Assembly (NCBI GenBank): GCA_021234155.1
Contig: JAJEKV010000034.1
Span: 4,726,028 to 4,790,027, forward strand
Direction: 5' to 3'
Length of the DNA stretch: 64,000 bases
From: Isoetes taiwanensis
Taxonomy: Eukaryota > Streptophyta > Lycopodiopsida > Isoetales > Isoetaceae
The position numbers were made by a program, and so were the translations under genes. Numbering within the stretch: position 1 is the stretch's first letter; each line of letters begins with the position of its first letter. Under the pieces are notes generated by a model that saw nothing but the letters and a program-made list of their open reading frames with translations, was not told the DNA's origin and did no database searches. Below are positions 32,275-44,279 of this stretch, one piece after another.

Positions 32275-34374
32275 ATGGCGGCTCTGGGGTCCTGTATGGC
32301 CGGAACCACTACCATGGAATGCTGCTTTCCGACAGATTCTAAAAGTAAGTGTTTTCATGGAAGTGTGAGAGTCGCTTATGGGTTTGGGAAAGTTGGCCTT
32401 GGAGTTGGACTTGGGGCTCCTCGGTTGTTAGATTTTGGAGCCCTGGCCAGCTCCTCAAAGCAAAGATGTGCCGATTCTTTTTCTTCATCCCCTTTTCGTA
32501 AGGGGTCCGAACTGCCAAGAGCAAAGAGTGCTGGCTCCAGGTTGCTGTCCAGACGGGTTTCGCTCATGGCTTCCTTAGAAGATTCTGTAAGTTGGCAAAC
32601 GCATGCAGTGAATTTGATGAATGCTAGAAACGAAGTAAATTTATGCAACTCTAGATTTATGCAATGCTAGAAAAGAAGTTGATATGGGGTGATAAGATGT
32701 CTCATGGGATATATGTATTAGAGTTCAAATGTAAAAATTACCTGTTCTTTTTTAGTGAAGAATGTTGTTGATTATGTGTGTTTTACACAAACAGGATTAG
32801 TGGATTCTATTTCTTGCATGTGGAAGGGGTATTTGATCTGGAGCCATAGTTGTTGAAGCTTTTTGTGAACTTATCTTACAGCATTTTTCATGTAGTGTGA
32901 TTTATCGTCATGTAACATAGTAGTTTCACAATTGAATGCTAGAATTAACATTCTCCCTCCAAAACTTGTAGGCAGCATCTGTGGATGGAAAAGCAGAGGA
33001 GGCAACGAAGGAGCTCGAAGATGAGTCTCGAAGATCAAAAGAAGCTTTGAATGCAGTAGTAGAGAATTTTAAAGATGAGGTTCTAAAGCTTCAGGATTCA
33101 ACAAAGCAAATGTATGCAGAATCTTCAGAAAAAGCTATTGGTGTTTTACGGGAAACAACAGAACAATTGAAAGAACAGGCTGAAAAGGCAAGGGCAGTAC
33201 TACTGGCAGCAGCGCAAGAAACAGCAGAAAAAGGGAAAGAAAACTTGACCTCGCTGGCAGAAAACTCTCCCGATCCATTTATTCAAGATGTTGCAAAGGC
33301 AGCCTTAAATGCTCATTATGCTATAAAAGCAAGAGAAGGAGCAAAGATTCATGACTTTTGTCTGGGAATTCCATATGGTAATTGCTTGCATCAAGATCCG
33401 AACCCATAATACTATCCCACATGATATTTTTTAATCTGAACAAATATAGTAATATAGCACCTTAAGAATCTTGGCTTCAGCTTTTCGTGTTCTTTGGCAA
33501 GCTATTGCCCTGGTTTTGTACTTTGTTTCAGTTGGCATTGCTCTTTTAGCGTATGAAGCTTACACGTCAGTCCATATTAGGAGTAACTGGCGTGTGCATC
33601 TATAGCTTGTAGAGAAGAGTAATTTGTAGCTAGTCGTGGTTAGTCTGAAATAATAAAGCCCAAGGTAACGGCATGGTACTTTTGCAGGTGCTCTACTTGT
33701 TGCTGGAGGCTTTCTTTCTTTTTTAATCACAGGAGGTACAGATGGGCTACGATTTGGAGTAGTTTTGGGAGGCTTGCTTCTATCATTAAGTATAATGAGC
33801 TTGAAAGCTTGGAAGAAGGGGCATTCATCACTGTCTCATGTTAAAGGGCAAGCAGGTAGGACATTTTTACTTGAAAACTTTGGGCTATTTATGTGATCTT
33901 AAATATCATAAAACTAGTGTTAACGTTGTCTTCTTGACAGCTATTACATTGATCCTCTTTATTAGAGAACTTCGTCGATACACGGAGGTAAGATTTGCAT
34001 TAAACTTTATTTCTCTGCATTTTTCTCATGAAAATCTTTTTTGGCAGAAATATGCAACTCACTATACTTATCTATTTTTGAAATTTACAGACACGGAATT
34101 TTGTTCCAGCAGGGGTCGCATCCCTTTTCAGGTATTTGCTGTCCTATTATGTGACTTTTTATTGAGCTAATGATCAGATTTGGGGTTTAGCAGCATGTTC
34201 TGTAACACAACTTTTTAGTAGTGCATTTCCACTTTTAAAATTCAATAAACTGTTCACATTTTTGTCTTTGTGTTCTGCAGTGGTGTCATGTTGGCATTTT
34301 ATGGATACATGTACCTATCGGGAGGAAATCCACCAAAGCAAGTTAAAACAGAGCCCTCACCTGAAGCTGCATAA
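32275..34374 (+). CDS. FAX3: FATTY ACID EXPORT 3-like chloroplast envelope protein
   Basis: A Tmem14/FAX-family membrane protein, 355 residues. Exons, read with GT-AG borders and kept phase: 32275-32586, 32972-33377, 33688-33855, 33941-33987, 34091-34131, 34281-34374 (TAA). Residues 1 to about 90 are rich in S, R, G and A and lack acidic residues, like a plastid transit peptide. Residues 105-215 form a long charged amphipathic helix region (EEATKELEDESRRSKEAL and similar), the apolipoprotein-like part known in Arabidopsis FAX3. Then KIHDFCLGIPYG opens the Tmem14 domain, with hydrophobic helices about 240-290, 295-306 and 315-340, ending in YLSGGNPP. The family moves free fatty acids across the inner envelope for lipid assembly in the ER; that role is inferred from homology. 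No break was found. Start chosen as the first ATG, giving the transit peptide. Confidence 0.93.
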
Positions 34375-35257
34375 TCAAATTTGACAGGAAATTCAGATGG
34401 TATCATATTGTCTACGGTACTGTCTACGGTACGTCCTCTCTGCTTGGTTCCCTGGGAGGAGTTGCATAAGCAGATTCCCATGAACTAGCAATAGCATAGC
34501 CTTGAGCCTTAAATTCTTGTGAATAGGCTCATACAGTTTTGCATTATCTGATAACTGGCAACCAGAAAATAATGAAGCTGATATAGCTCTAGCTGTTGTG
34601 CAATATAATTTTCTTTCGTGCCACTCCCATAATAATATTGAAAAAGAGTGTTGTTTTCCAGATTGCACAATACTATTGTTTTCCAACTTTATTTCCAATG
34701 GGCATCTAAGATAGAAAATGGAGTTCACAATGCTTAACCAATTTCTTCAAGAGTAGCGGTTGATTTTTTAGATAGATTGTAGAAAATTGGGTCTACATGC
34801 TTTTGGGTCATATGGCAATGCCTAAATAATTTTTAGCAGACTCCTACATACTAATCTTCCTCATAGACTTTCGTTTTCATACAGGCACTCCCAAAGTATA
34901 CCAGGTGGAACTTGGCCATAACACAATGTGCCAACCCGCTTAACACGACCATCCAAAAAGAACAATGTCACAGAGTAGTGCTCTTGTGGCATCGCTCTAC
35001 GTCACAAAATGGAAATTGTTCCCAACCTTTCTTTTTTGTTTGTCGTTTCTTTTTTCTTTGCCTTGAAGGGGGCAACTTGGTCGATTAGGCATCATATTCC
35101 AAGAGATCCAGTTCTCCTCCCACTGCTTAGGAGCTCACTCTTTTATGCTTTAGTCCATTCCCCAACGGAAGTTCTTTCCACCTTTTCTTCTTCTGACCTT
35201 TCCCTCATGGTACTACTTTGCTATTGGTCACCCTGGAGTATTTAGCGTTACAGGGCT
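34375..35257. other. Downstream of FAX3, no gene recognised
   Basis: The 3' UTR should lie at the start. No AATAAA stands close to the stop. Open frames of up to 111 codons on the minus strand show no domain. Confidence 0.5.
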
Positions 35258-35467
35258 TTGTTAATTCACTCGGGATTCCACGTGCCCCATGCTACTCGGG
35301 TTAGTGATGTTTTTTGGCTATTAGATGCCCGCCGTCTAGGGTGTAAGACTCCAGGGCAATCCTTGTTAATTCACTCGGGATTCCACGTGCCCCATGCTAC
35401 TCGAGTTAGTGATGTTTTTGGCTATTAGATGCTCGCCGTCTAGGGTGTAAGACTCCAGCGCTGCGCC
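35258..35467 (+). repeat. 105-bp tandem duplication
   Basis: 'ttgttaattcactcgggatt' at 35258 and 35363, each followed by 'ccacgtgccccatgctactcg', 'ggctattagatgc' and 'gccgtctagggtgtaagact'. Only a few substitutions and one T indel separate the copies, so it is recent. CCACGTG is a G-box-type word but no gene is near. Confidence 0.9.
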
Positions 35468-35472
35468 TAGCA

Positions 35473-35612
35473 CCACAACGTTGTGTTACTCCCCTACAAT
35501 CTAGTTCTCAAGATTTAGGTTGCTCTTATTTTGCTCGTCACTACAACGTTGTGTTGACTCCCCTACAATCTAGTTCTCAAGATTTAGGTTGCTCTTATTT
35601 TGCTCGTCACTA
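35473..35612 (+). repeat. 68-bp tandem duplication
   Basis: 'acaacgttgtgtt' begins copies at 35475 and 35543, both running through 'cccctacaatctagttctca' to 'ttgctcgtcact'. It lies directly after the 105-bp duplication. Confidence 0.9.
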
Positions 35613-36285
35613 GGGAATCACGCTTGCTTTCTTTGCCCTATAAATCTAGGCAGCATTTGAAAGGTCAACTTATATTAGAATCTTTGGATCTATGCGTATT
35701 TTTAGTTCCATGAGCATGAAGCTTATTACACCCTTCCTCATCCTTGGTTGCATAGATATCCATCGTAAGCTCTCCCTTGTTTGAGCGCGTCGTTGTTGAA
35801 GGCTATGCCATCCTGAAGTGCTATGGAAGTATAACTAGAGAAAATCGTAGATCACACAAGTTTCATCCTTCTTCCATTCCATAGTGTCAATAACACCCCT
35901 TGTGGATGCTATGAGGATTCTAAGATAGTCTCCATGCTCCATGAACATGGTATCTTTGGATATAGATATAATTGCTTGAAATAACTCAAGTAGTTTAAAA
36001 TGAAAAATGAGTCAGAAATCGGCCTAAGATTTAGTCTACTACTAACTTAGTAATTATTAAAATGGATGGCTTCGGTAAGGCTCTTAGAGTCTTTAACATT
36101 CTTTTTCATGTCTCTAGCACATACATGGCCTACAACCTTTTACCTCATGATAACATCATGATTATTAATGCTTGTGGTGATGGTGTGGTTTGTGTACATC
36201 CTCAAAGCAACATCCCATCATTCCATGAAAGTAATGCAACTTAAGATCCTTACGCACTTTTCACACTAACATATAACCGATGGGT
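35613..36285. other. No gene recognised
   Basis: Only short open frames, with no domain. Confidence 0.5.
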
Positions 36286-36350
36286 TTATTTGGTTCCATA
36301 GGCCATTTGGTCTCCGCGGACGATAAAAATCAATTCAAATCAATTCAATT
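36286..36350 (+). mobile_element. LINE 3' tip
   Basis: 'ttggttccataggccatttggtctccgcggacgataaaa' is the plus-sense version of the 3' signature of the LINE at 16.3 kb, followed by an (ATTCAAATCA)-type tail. Only about 40 bp of the body is present, an extreme 5' truncation. Confidence 0.7.
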
Positions 36351-39300
36351 TCTGAATTCCACTCAAGGAAATCCTTTTCCATCTAATTTACAGAAGCCTA
36401 AAAACACATTATCTTACGCAAATCTCCTTTCATGGTAACAACACTAGCCAAGCACTTAACGCTTAAAAAAATTATAAAAAGCTTTCCTTAAAATTAAAGG
36501 TTCACATCCACTATTTAACATCTAGCCACTTGCCATCACATATTGATAAAGCTTGCTTTTCCATTTTCTCCTAAGCTTGGGAGGTCTGGGTCCATTAGCA
36601 TTACCTGCTCTAGTAGCCTTTCTCATAGCCACAGAAACAACAAAAACAATATCACAGAGACCTTGCATGCTTGATATCATTAACAAAACATGATAAAAGT
36701 AGAGGCATATATCAAGGATAAGAATCATTCAAGGAATGTAGGAGCTGGTCTTGCAGATCAGCTAGTCTCGACCAAAACCTTCACAATTGGTAAAACCATA
36801 AATGACACACGGAGAAAAAAAAAATTATTACAATATATTGGACAAGCCCAAACCCTATTTCAAAAGACCAAATAAAAGTTCACGGGTTCAAGCATGACCA
36901 ACATCGGTCTAGTAATGGGGACCTTAAACATCCATTGCCCCGAGGTCATGAGTTCAAATACAATCAGCGAGTCCTATAATAGACATCATATATACTAGAT
37001 AATCAAATGCTCCTAGCATATTGCACCTAGGTAGTGGTTCCATGTGATATAGAATGTACTCATGATATGATGATGACTAAAATGACATCCTTCAATAGAA
37101 AAAAGAAAAAAGAAAAAACAAAAAGAAAAAAGAGACCAAACAAAAATGTGGAACCCTATGTTGAAAACACAAAAACAAAAACAAGATGCTAACGCATAAT
37201 GGGTTGCCCTTTAGAGGACCATTGATGCATGCACAATTACTTTGAACATTTTAGAACCATTAGGGTATGGTAAGCCATGTTTCAGCGCATAAAGAGGCAA
37301 ACTAAAAAATGGAGGCACGATCAAAATCAAAATTGGTTGAAAACATGTTTTTTGGATACCTAATGTGTTTGTGTTTCTAATGAAAAAAAATCGCCTGATC
37401 TTGACATATCTACAAAAAGTTAGAGTAGGTGGAAGAGGAGGGGGCCTAATGGCCCCCCTCAGGTGAAAATGAATCCCCTTCCTAGCGGCGTGGGGTTTCC
37501 ATCCACTTCTTTGAAGATTTTCAAAGAGATTTAAGAAACAAGCGTGGGAGATGTCCATGTGCTAAGCGAGGCGTGAAAGAGAGTTATGACACTTTTAGTA
37601 AGAAGCCCATAAATCGTGGGGGATGGGCCCATAAACCATGGTGGATGGGCCCTGTTATCATGACATCAAATCTTAGCCATTGATGTTTTATTTTAACGGC
37701 CTGCAATATATGTTCAGAGGGAGGGGGTGAGCGATGACGGGTCTATGCGCGAAGGAAGGCGACCATACCCTAGGGTTCAAAATACTTTTTTCAAGGAAAA
37801 GAGAATCATATGTTTGGAAATGGAAGTATGGAGAGTTGACTAAGGGGTGGAGTCCAAATCGAGTCTAGTACAAAAATTTTTAACTAAGAAGTATGAGAAT
37901 TCCTTGGGTTTTTTAAAATTTCATGATATATCTCTAGATGCTATCAAGATTCTCTATGGCCTATGTCTAGGAAACACCGCTCCATTTATGATATGCTTCT
38001 ACAGATGCATTGACAGCTTGACTTGCATGTCCCAGCTTTCTTGCAGTTCCAATCCATTGCTCTATGACATTTAAACATATATTAACATTATTAGAATGAT
38101 GTTGAACATCTGTAGGTAACAATAGCTAATGATATCAAATGTTTGTTACTATAGCATTTCTTTGGAACAATTTTATAACACAATGAATAAAATTTTTAGA
38201 TTTTAATCACGTTGATCGACATCTACATAACCACGAACTTAGTAGTTCAATGGGAAATCAACTTTGCGGTTACATTGTAAACTTTTGAACTTCATGTTCA
38301 ATAGAGTAGAGTGCAAACACATACTAGTCCCAACTTGAGAGATGTGTAACCAAACCTCGTTCTTGAGGTTTTCTAGGTCTACACCTTTACTTGATCTATT
38401 ATTCTTGATAATTAATCCAGCTTGAATACTGATATATCAGTGCAGAAAAACCATCAAAATCAAAATGAATAAAGGCTTCCAATCACCATTCCAGAAAAGG
38501 CAGAATTCCATATGGAAAATGATACTTCATATAAAAATATAATATCGGAAAAGAGCACCCACCTTATTACACAAGATAAGACCGGTAGTCTCTTACTTTC
38601 TGAGTAATATTACAAGATAGAATGTTTGAATGTGCACTATGAGCAGCGCCAAACCTTCATATTCCTACAACTATCACCCGAGAAAAAATAAGACACAGTG
38701 GACCCGTCTGCAAAAGGCCAATTATTTCATCCGTCTTTGTAAAGTGCCCTTCTTTTATTGAAGTAACGAATTTGTCGGATAATGCGATAAACTTAATCCA
38801 CGGAAATTCTTGGATCACAACAACGTACTTTGGCGAGATCAAACAACGGTTGTGTTGTCATTGAAGGAACATAAAAAGCGGCTTCCCACGAGCATCGGTT
38901 GTCTGCACAATGCGGGCGCCACCCGGACTTCGAAATTTCACGCATCCAAAAGGCCAAGAAGATACAAAACATTGGTAAAATTTTTCTGCACAAATGTCAA
39001 GGCCTCTGTGTTTTGACACTGACAGCAATGCACCACAACTCTCCTTAGTCTATTGAACATTTGGCACTGTTCCAACATGGCATGCACCATGTGAACATCA
39101 TTGACATGCTGTCACCATGCAGTATAGACTTGAGAAAGTTAAGACTTAAGATTACATCAACTAAAGCTGATTTTTACCAAGCGAGAATAATTCATCATAC
39201 ATGCATGAGCACGGATACGCATAACATATAGTAATAATAAATCCATTATAGAACAAAATGTCATGAAAAGAATACCCTTACATCAAGTACATCGCCTTCT

Positions 39301-41570
39301 TCAGAGTCTTCAGGGTACATGTAAATGGTCTCAAAACGTACAGTTGGAGATGGCCCTCATACCTAATAAGCAATTCCAAGATAGCACAAATTATTAAAGT
39401 CTGACTAGCCCTGTAATATGCATAAATATGTTACCTTCATATATCCATCCAACGAGCAAGAGAACAGAAACTGTTCCCAACAAAGGAGGAACATGATAAC
39501 ATTTGAGTGCCCTTGAAGAACGTGCAAGCATTGCCTGGCATTCAGGTTATGGAACTATCATTTGCCCATTAAACATGTCTATTCAACCACAACATAACAA
39601 AATAATTTCCAATTCTTGTTCTTCTGTTCGTATCAACATTGAGAGCCTAACGCCTATTGAACAAGAAACTACTTTGTTCCATGTATTGGCTTTCAATTAA
39701 GGCAATAACATCTCCCGGCTCATCACCATCAACATGCAAAAGTAGTTATTTGAGTTGTGATATAATAACAATATGCTTTGTCAGTGATATGAAGGTACCA
39801 CAATATTACCCTCTATGTAATCCTTTATCACTACTCTGGTACTCTACTACCATATCTTAGTGATTTGTCTTTGCTTTAACATTCTCTCAATGCATCATCC
39901 TTGCTTTATTTTCTACATGATAAAATAGTACATGCTCTACTTCACATTTATGTAGTTTATATAGTCTCGTCATGTGTAGTGTATCTCTAAGAATGGGTCG
40001 TCATATGTCCTAGGAGGGATGCTGTTAATGTGGTATAACGTTAAAAACTAGTAACTAACTAACTAGTATACAAAGTCTTAGCATTTCCACCTACAATACC
40101 ATTTCATGGATTGGCAATTATTATAGTATTTGTTATTAGCATGCATTTTCTTTCTCTATTTACAACTATTGCAACATACCAGCATAAAAAAAAGTAAAAA
40201 TAAAAAATAAAATACTATTGGCGTTACTCTATTGACGACTGGTATATATAACTACTGTGACATACCAGCATGGGACAAAAACAATTTTGAAGGTAGGCTT
40301 AGGATGCTATGTGACTTCAATTTGTTATATTTTCACGCAGATGCAGTAATTTTTAAGGTGAAATGTATAATCTTAACTTTTAAACTCATATTCCATTTTC
40401 TATGCATGAACGAGATCTTAATGTATGTTTTTTACGATCATCGTATTTAATATATACAGAACATGGCCGCCCATAATGGTTTAGGTGCCGTTATTAGATT
40501 GAGATATATGCAAAAAAATTGTGTACAAGCCTTTTAAGTCTAGTTTTTTTCCTTAAGGTAAATATATTTCAAGAAATATTTCAAGCATTCCCATAATGGG
40601 GTTTCACTTGCAAATAGCAAAGCTGTACTTCGACAAGGGTGGAGAGGCTTAGTATGACACAAAGATTCTTCCATTGGGATGTTTCTTATATTTGGTGTCT
40701 CGTTCTTTTCTAGCAAACCAAGTATCAATTGATGATGCATACACAAATGGGGAGAATTAAGTAAATTCTGTCTATAACATGTTACGTAGTTAAGTTAGAT
40801 TGAGGTGCATGGATGCAGAAACAATTGAATGATAAAAATTGGAGGCCTTTGCTAGACAAATGCTATTGGATTGATTTAAAATGCATGAAGATTTGGTAGG
40901 ATTTGCAAGCTGCCTTAATCTTTAGACTACTCATGGCAATACCGAACGTCATTTAACTTTAGTCTTATAACTAGAACAATCACCCTAGGATAATCCATGC
41001 ATAATAGATTGTCAGTTGTTAAAAACCATCCATGGACCTTTCGATGTCAAGTTTCAATTCATTCTTCCTTTGAAGGAAGTGTTTCTTTAATTCGTGCTAT
41101 TGTCTAATCACGACAAGCAGTGTGGCAACCACCTGAATTATGGCTAGCACCATATGGAGTATAGAGTAAGTTCAATGGGAATTGACAGAAGCTTAAGGGA
41201 GCTAGATCTGCCGTGTTTGAATGTTGAAGCATGCTCTTCTCGAGTAGCTGATGACAGAGATCTGGCTAGGAATGATGATGCAGTCGCTCCATCAGTTTTG
41301 TGATTCATTTGCCTATTCGCAGTGTTTGGCAAAGCCACTCCAATGCCCACCCCATTCATTCCAAAGGCACACATGTTCAACACTACACATTCTAGGGCTC
41401 TAGTCCCACGCAGACAACACGTCTGCAACATCGTGGCACATACGTGGCACCAGATGGCATGCCACGCATGCAATATCATTTAATGACGACCCCGCGTGCC
41501 TGCAATGCAAGCATCTGCGCTGGCACGGTCGGCGCCCGTCGCGTTGGCAAGCCGTACACCACATGTCCTC
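36351..41570. other. Long region without a recognised gene
   Basis: AT-rich sequence with short open frames on both strands and no domain. Poly-A-rich tract at 37090-37135. The phrase 'cataaa.c.tgg.ggatgggccc' is doubled at 37610-37650. 'acataccagcat' follows 'aactattgc' at 40164 and 'aactactgtg' at 40249, so a segment is flanked by direct repeats 86 bp apart. A minus-strand stretch at 38660-38990 has coding-like phrases (FVTSIKEGHFTKTDEIIGLL) in changing frames that I cannot identify. Confidence 0.45.
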
Positions 41571-41756
41571 CGCGTCGTCAAACGATGAAATGTGGATGTT
41601 AAACGATGTCGTGATTGCGATGTGTATAATGACAGCCAGACGTCATTTATCGATGTCTAGACGTCGTTATTGACGTTGTTTATCGATGTTGAGATGTCGA
41701 TAAACGATGTGTAAACGACAATCCAGATGTCAATATATGGAATCGTTTGTGTAGTG
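41571..41756 (-). repeat. CACTA-like terminus with subterminal repeats
   Basis: The minus strand starts CACTACACAAACGATTCC at 41756. Inward, ATCGTTTATCGACATC-like words follow in both orientations (aaacgatg, gacgtc, atcgatgt). A CACTAC terminus with a crowded subterminal array is the usual look of a CACTA element end. No matching left end or 3-bp duplication was found in the window, so it may be a solo or truncated end. Confidence 0.5.
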
Positions 41757-42331
41757 AATGCCTTCATTGCAAACATTGCCACTAATTCGCCCACTATCAA
41801 ACTCTTTTGCCTTCAAATAGAACTGACTTAAATACATCATACCTCTTGGCCGCTTACCCCCTGTTTTAGCTCATCACTCTCTGTCCTACATTAAAATTTG
41901 AAGTTGACGTTCTCATCTTGGAAGATGATTTTTCAGACCTAGTCGATCCAGTTCCCTTGGCAGTTGGTTCTTTATGCCACATGCCCATTCTTATCACAAA
42001 ACCTGATTTTGACATGCCTATTAACATGATCACCAGTCAACTGCACCAAGATTTGGGTTGATAGCAACCTCTTCATCAAAAGCTCATTTCAACGACAATG
42101 ATTCTGCACCAACCTAGAATGGATACTACTCATTAGAACATATTTGGGATCTCAAAATCACCTCATAACACCTATTCCATGACATATTTTGGCTCCTCCT
42201 CCCACATGCTATGTAGGATACCTACCTCTCATAACTACAGTTATAAGGGGTATCTTCACTCGGAATTGGGAGAATCGTGCATTAATGGTGCCATATTTAT
42301 TTTCATATTTTGGTTGTTAAACAAAACAAAA
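41757..42331. other. No gene recognised
   Basis: Spacer between the CACTA-like terminus and the chromovirus LTR; no domain on either strand. Confidence 0.5.
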
Positions 42332-42700
42332 TGTGACGACTATACGAGAATTATACTTGTACATACAAAGATGGTCGTCATACGAATGCAAAAAGGTAGT
42401 TATACAAGACAAGGCTTGAACTTGCAACCTTTCAGTTGCAAAATACATGCCTTTGCCAAGTGAGCTACCAACATTCTTTGAAAATATTTCCTTGCATCTT
42501 CTTCATGTTCGGAACTAGGTCCAGAAGGTTCTAGAACAGTCCAGAACCTACATGCATGTGCGACACTTTGGCATGACCTCATCCTTTGGTGGTCTACATA
42601 TATATGGAGCCTTATTCTTGTTGAACCATTCTAGTTCAATGCCAGTCTTGAGCCTTCTAGCTCAAGCCCTTGTATTCTGCCCTTTGCTTATTTTTCACGT
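42332..42700 (+). repeat. 5' LTR of the chromovirus
   Basis: Shares with 47231-47600 the phrases 'ttatactt.ta..tacaaagatggtcg', 'gccttgccaagtga.ct'-like text, 'aaggttctagaac', 'ggtctacatatat' and 'cttgt.gaaccattct'. The start is placed at TGTGACGAC; the end is approximate. Confidence 0.75.
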
Positions 42701-42929
42701 AGTTTCCTTTGTTTCCGCGTAAGTTCATTACAGTTTGAAATAGAATGCCTTACTGGCTCTTGCATGCTCTGATCCTAAGCATTTCTTTATTCATATTTGG
42801 TGTTTTTTGTCTTGATGGTGGAGACTTCATCTTTGTTATAGCAAGTGCAGTAGCTTCTTATGTTAACAATTGTAGCTAGACAATAAGAAGCTCAGACAAT
42901 GGGTAACGTCTCATGAGTCAACCTTTAGC

Positions 42930-44275
42930 TCTAAGAGGAGGCCATCAGAACCTAAGATTAGTCAAATTGCCATGAATACGGCATGAATGATGCGGCATTT
43001 CGAGACTGTTTTTGAAGTGGGTTTCGCAAGGATATGTTGCTAACAATGGAGGATACTAGAACCTTGGATGAAGTTATAAAGTTTGCAGTCCGTTGTGATT
43101 AACCATCTAGGTAAGAAAGACAAAATTAGTCTGTTTTGCTACTTTCGCAAACTCCAATGGTCACAACAGCCTCTGCACTGCCCAAATGAATGGTTTATTC
43201 CATCGAATAAGATTAGTAAGGTGTTTTCTTATCTATTCGAGGGACTTTCTTGTAGCATTTCCTTCAATCTAGTTGCCAGCCTATATGCACTAGTAGACTT
43301 AGGTCTCTCCTTGCTCGAGCTGTATAACCCACAGATTGATTGATGTTCTAGACCATTTCGAACTCCAGTCTGTGCAGTATCGTGGACCCTTGATTCTGCT
43401 CTTGTTCATGTTCCACTTTCTATTTTTGCTTCATGTCATGATCCGTCTCTTGTCGCTGCTTCAGCTCATGTCTTAGATTGTAATCATGTTCGAAATGATG
43501 TCGAACACCAATTTCTACTCCTGCTCCTGTCCAGGTTCTTATTTCTATGGAGGCTTCTTCATGCCCTCAGTTTTGTATCTCGAAAATTTCTCTTTGCAAG
43601 TTTATTAAATTTGGAAGGCAAGATCCTAATCTAAGTTCATCCGTCGACTAATTCTGCACCGATGAAGTCTGCTCTAATGCTCCCAGATAAATATGGTGAC
43701 TTTTCTATTGTTTTTGACAAAGCCATAGCCAACAAGCTCCCAAAGCATCGTCCATATGATTGTTCTAGTGATCTGCAGCCCGAAATGATGTTGCCATATG
43801 GTCTTATATATGGTTTATCTCCTGCTAAGTTGAAGGTTTTCGGGATTATATTGAGGAGAATCTAGCTACCTGCTTTATTCGACATTCTCAGTCCCTTGTT
43901 GGAGGGTCAATTTTCTTTATCAGAAAGAAGGATGATTCTCTATGCCTAGTCGTTGATTATTATGACCTCAACAAGATCACAGCCGCTTCTTCTAATTCCA
44001 GAGTTGTTGGGGCAGCTTCAGGGTGCACCTATATTATGAAGATTGATCTTCATGGTACCTACAATCTTATTCGGATCTCGGAGGTTGATGAGTAGAAGAC
44101 AACATTTCGTACTCGGCATGACCATTTTGAGTATACAATTATGCCATTTGAGCTTACCAATGCTCCAGCAATGTTCCAGCATATGGTCAACGATGTCTTC
44201 CAAGAGTTCTTGGACATTTTGTTGATCATCTATTTGGATGACATTCTTATGCATTCTAATCATAGATACCTAGAT
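42930..44275 (+). pseudogene. Chromovirus gag end and reverse transcriptase
   Basis: Near 43000-43200 the + strand shows the gag-like phrase 'GFARIC', then FAVRCD and a KKDKI segment. RT starts near 43860: ENLATCFIRHSQS, then IFFIRKKDDSLCLVVDYYDLNKIT, the classic gypsy RT opening with a VDYRDLN-type motif. TTFRTRHDHFEYTIMPFELTNAP follows near 44098. The catalytic box is present as IYLDDIL at 44230-44250. A TAG stands before KTTFRT and several frames shift upstream, so it cannot be translated whole. Confidence 0.82.
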
Positions 44276-44279
44276 CAGA

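Noticed and set aside
37211-37558. 115-codon minus-strand ORF
   Set aside because: No domain, no splice context and composition like the surrounding non-coding sequence; treated as chance.
41381-41756. Complete small CACTA MITE starting at CACTACACATT near 41381
   Set aside because: Only the first nine bases match the right end, and the flanking three bases differ (CAA against AAT).
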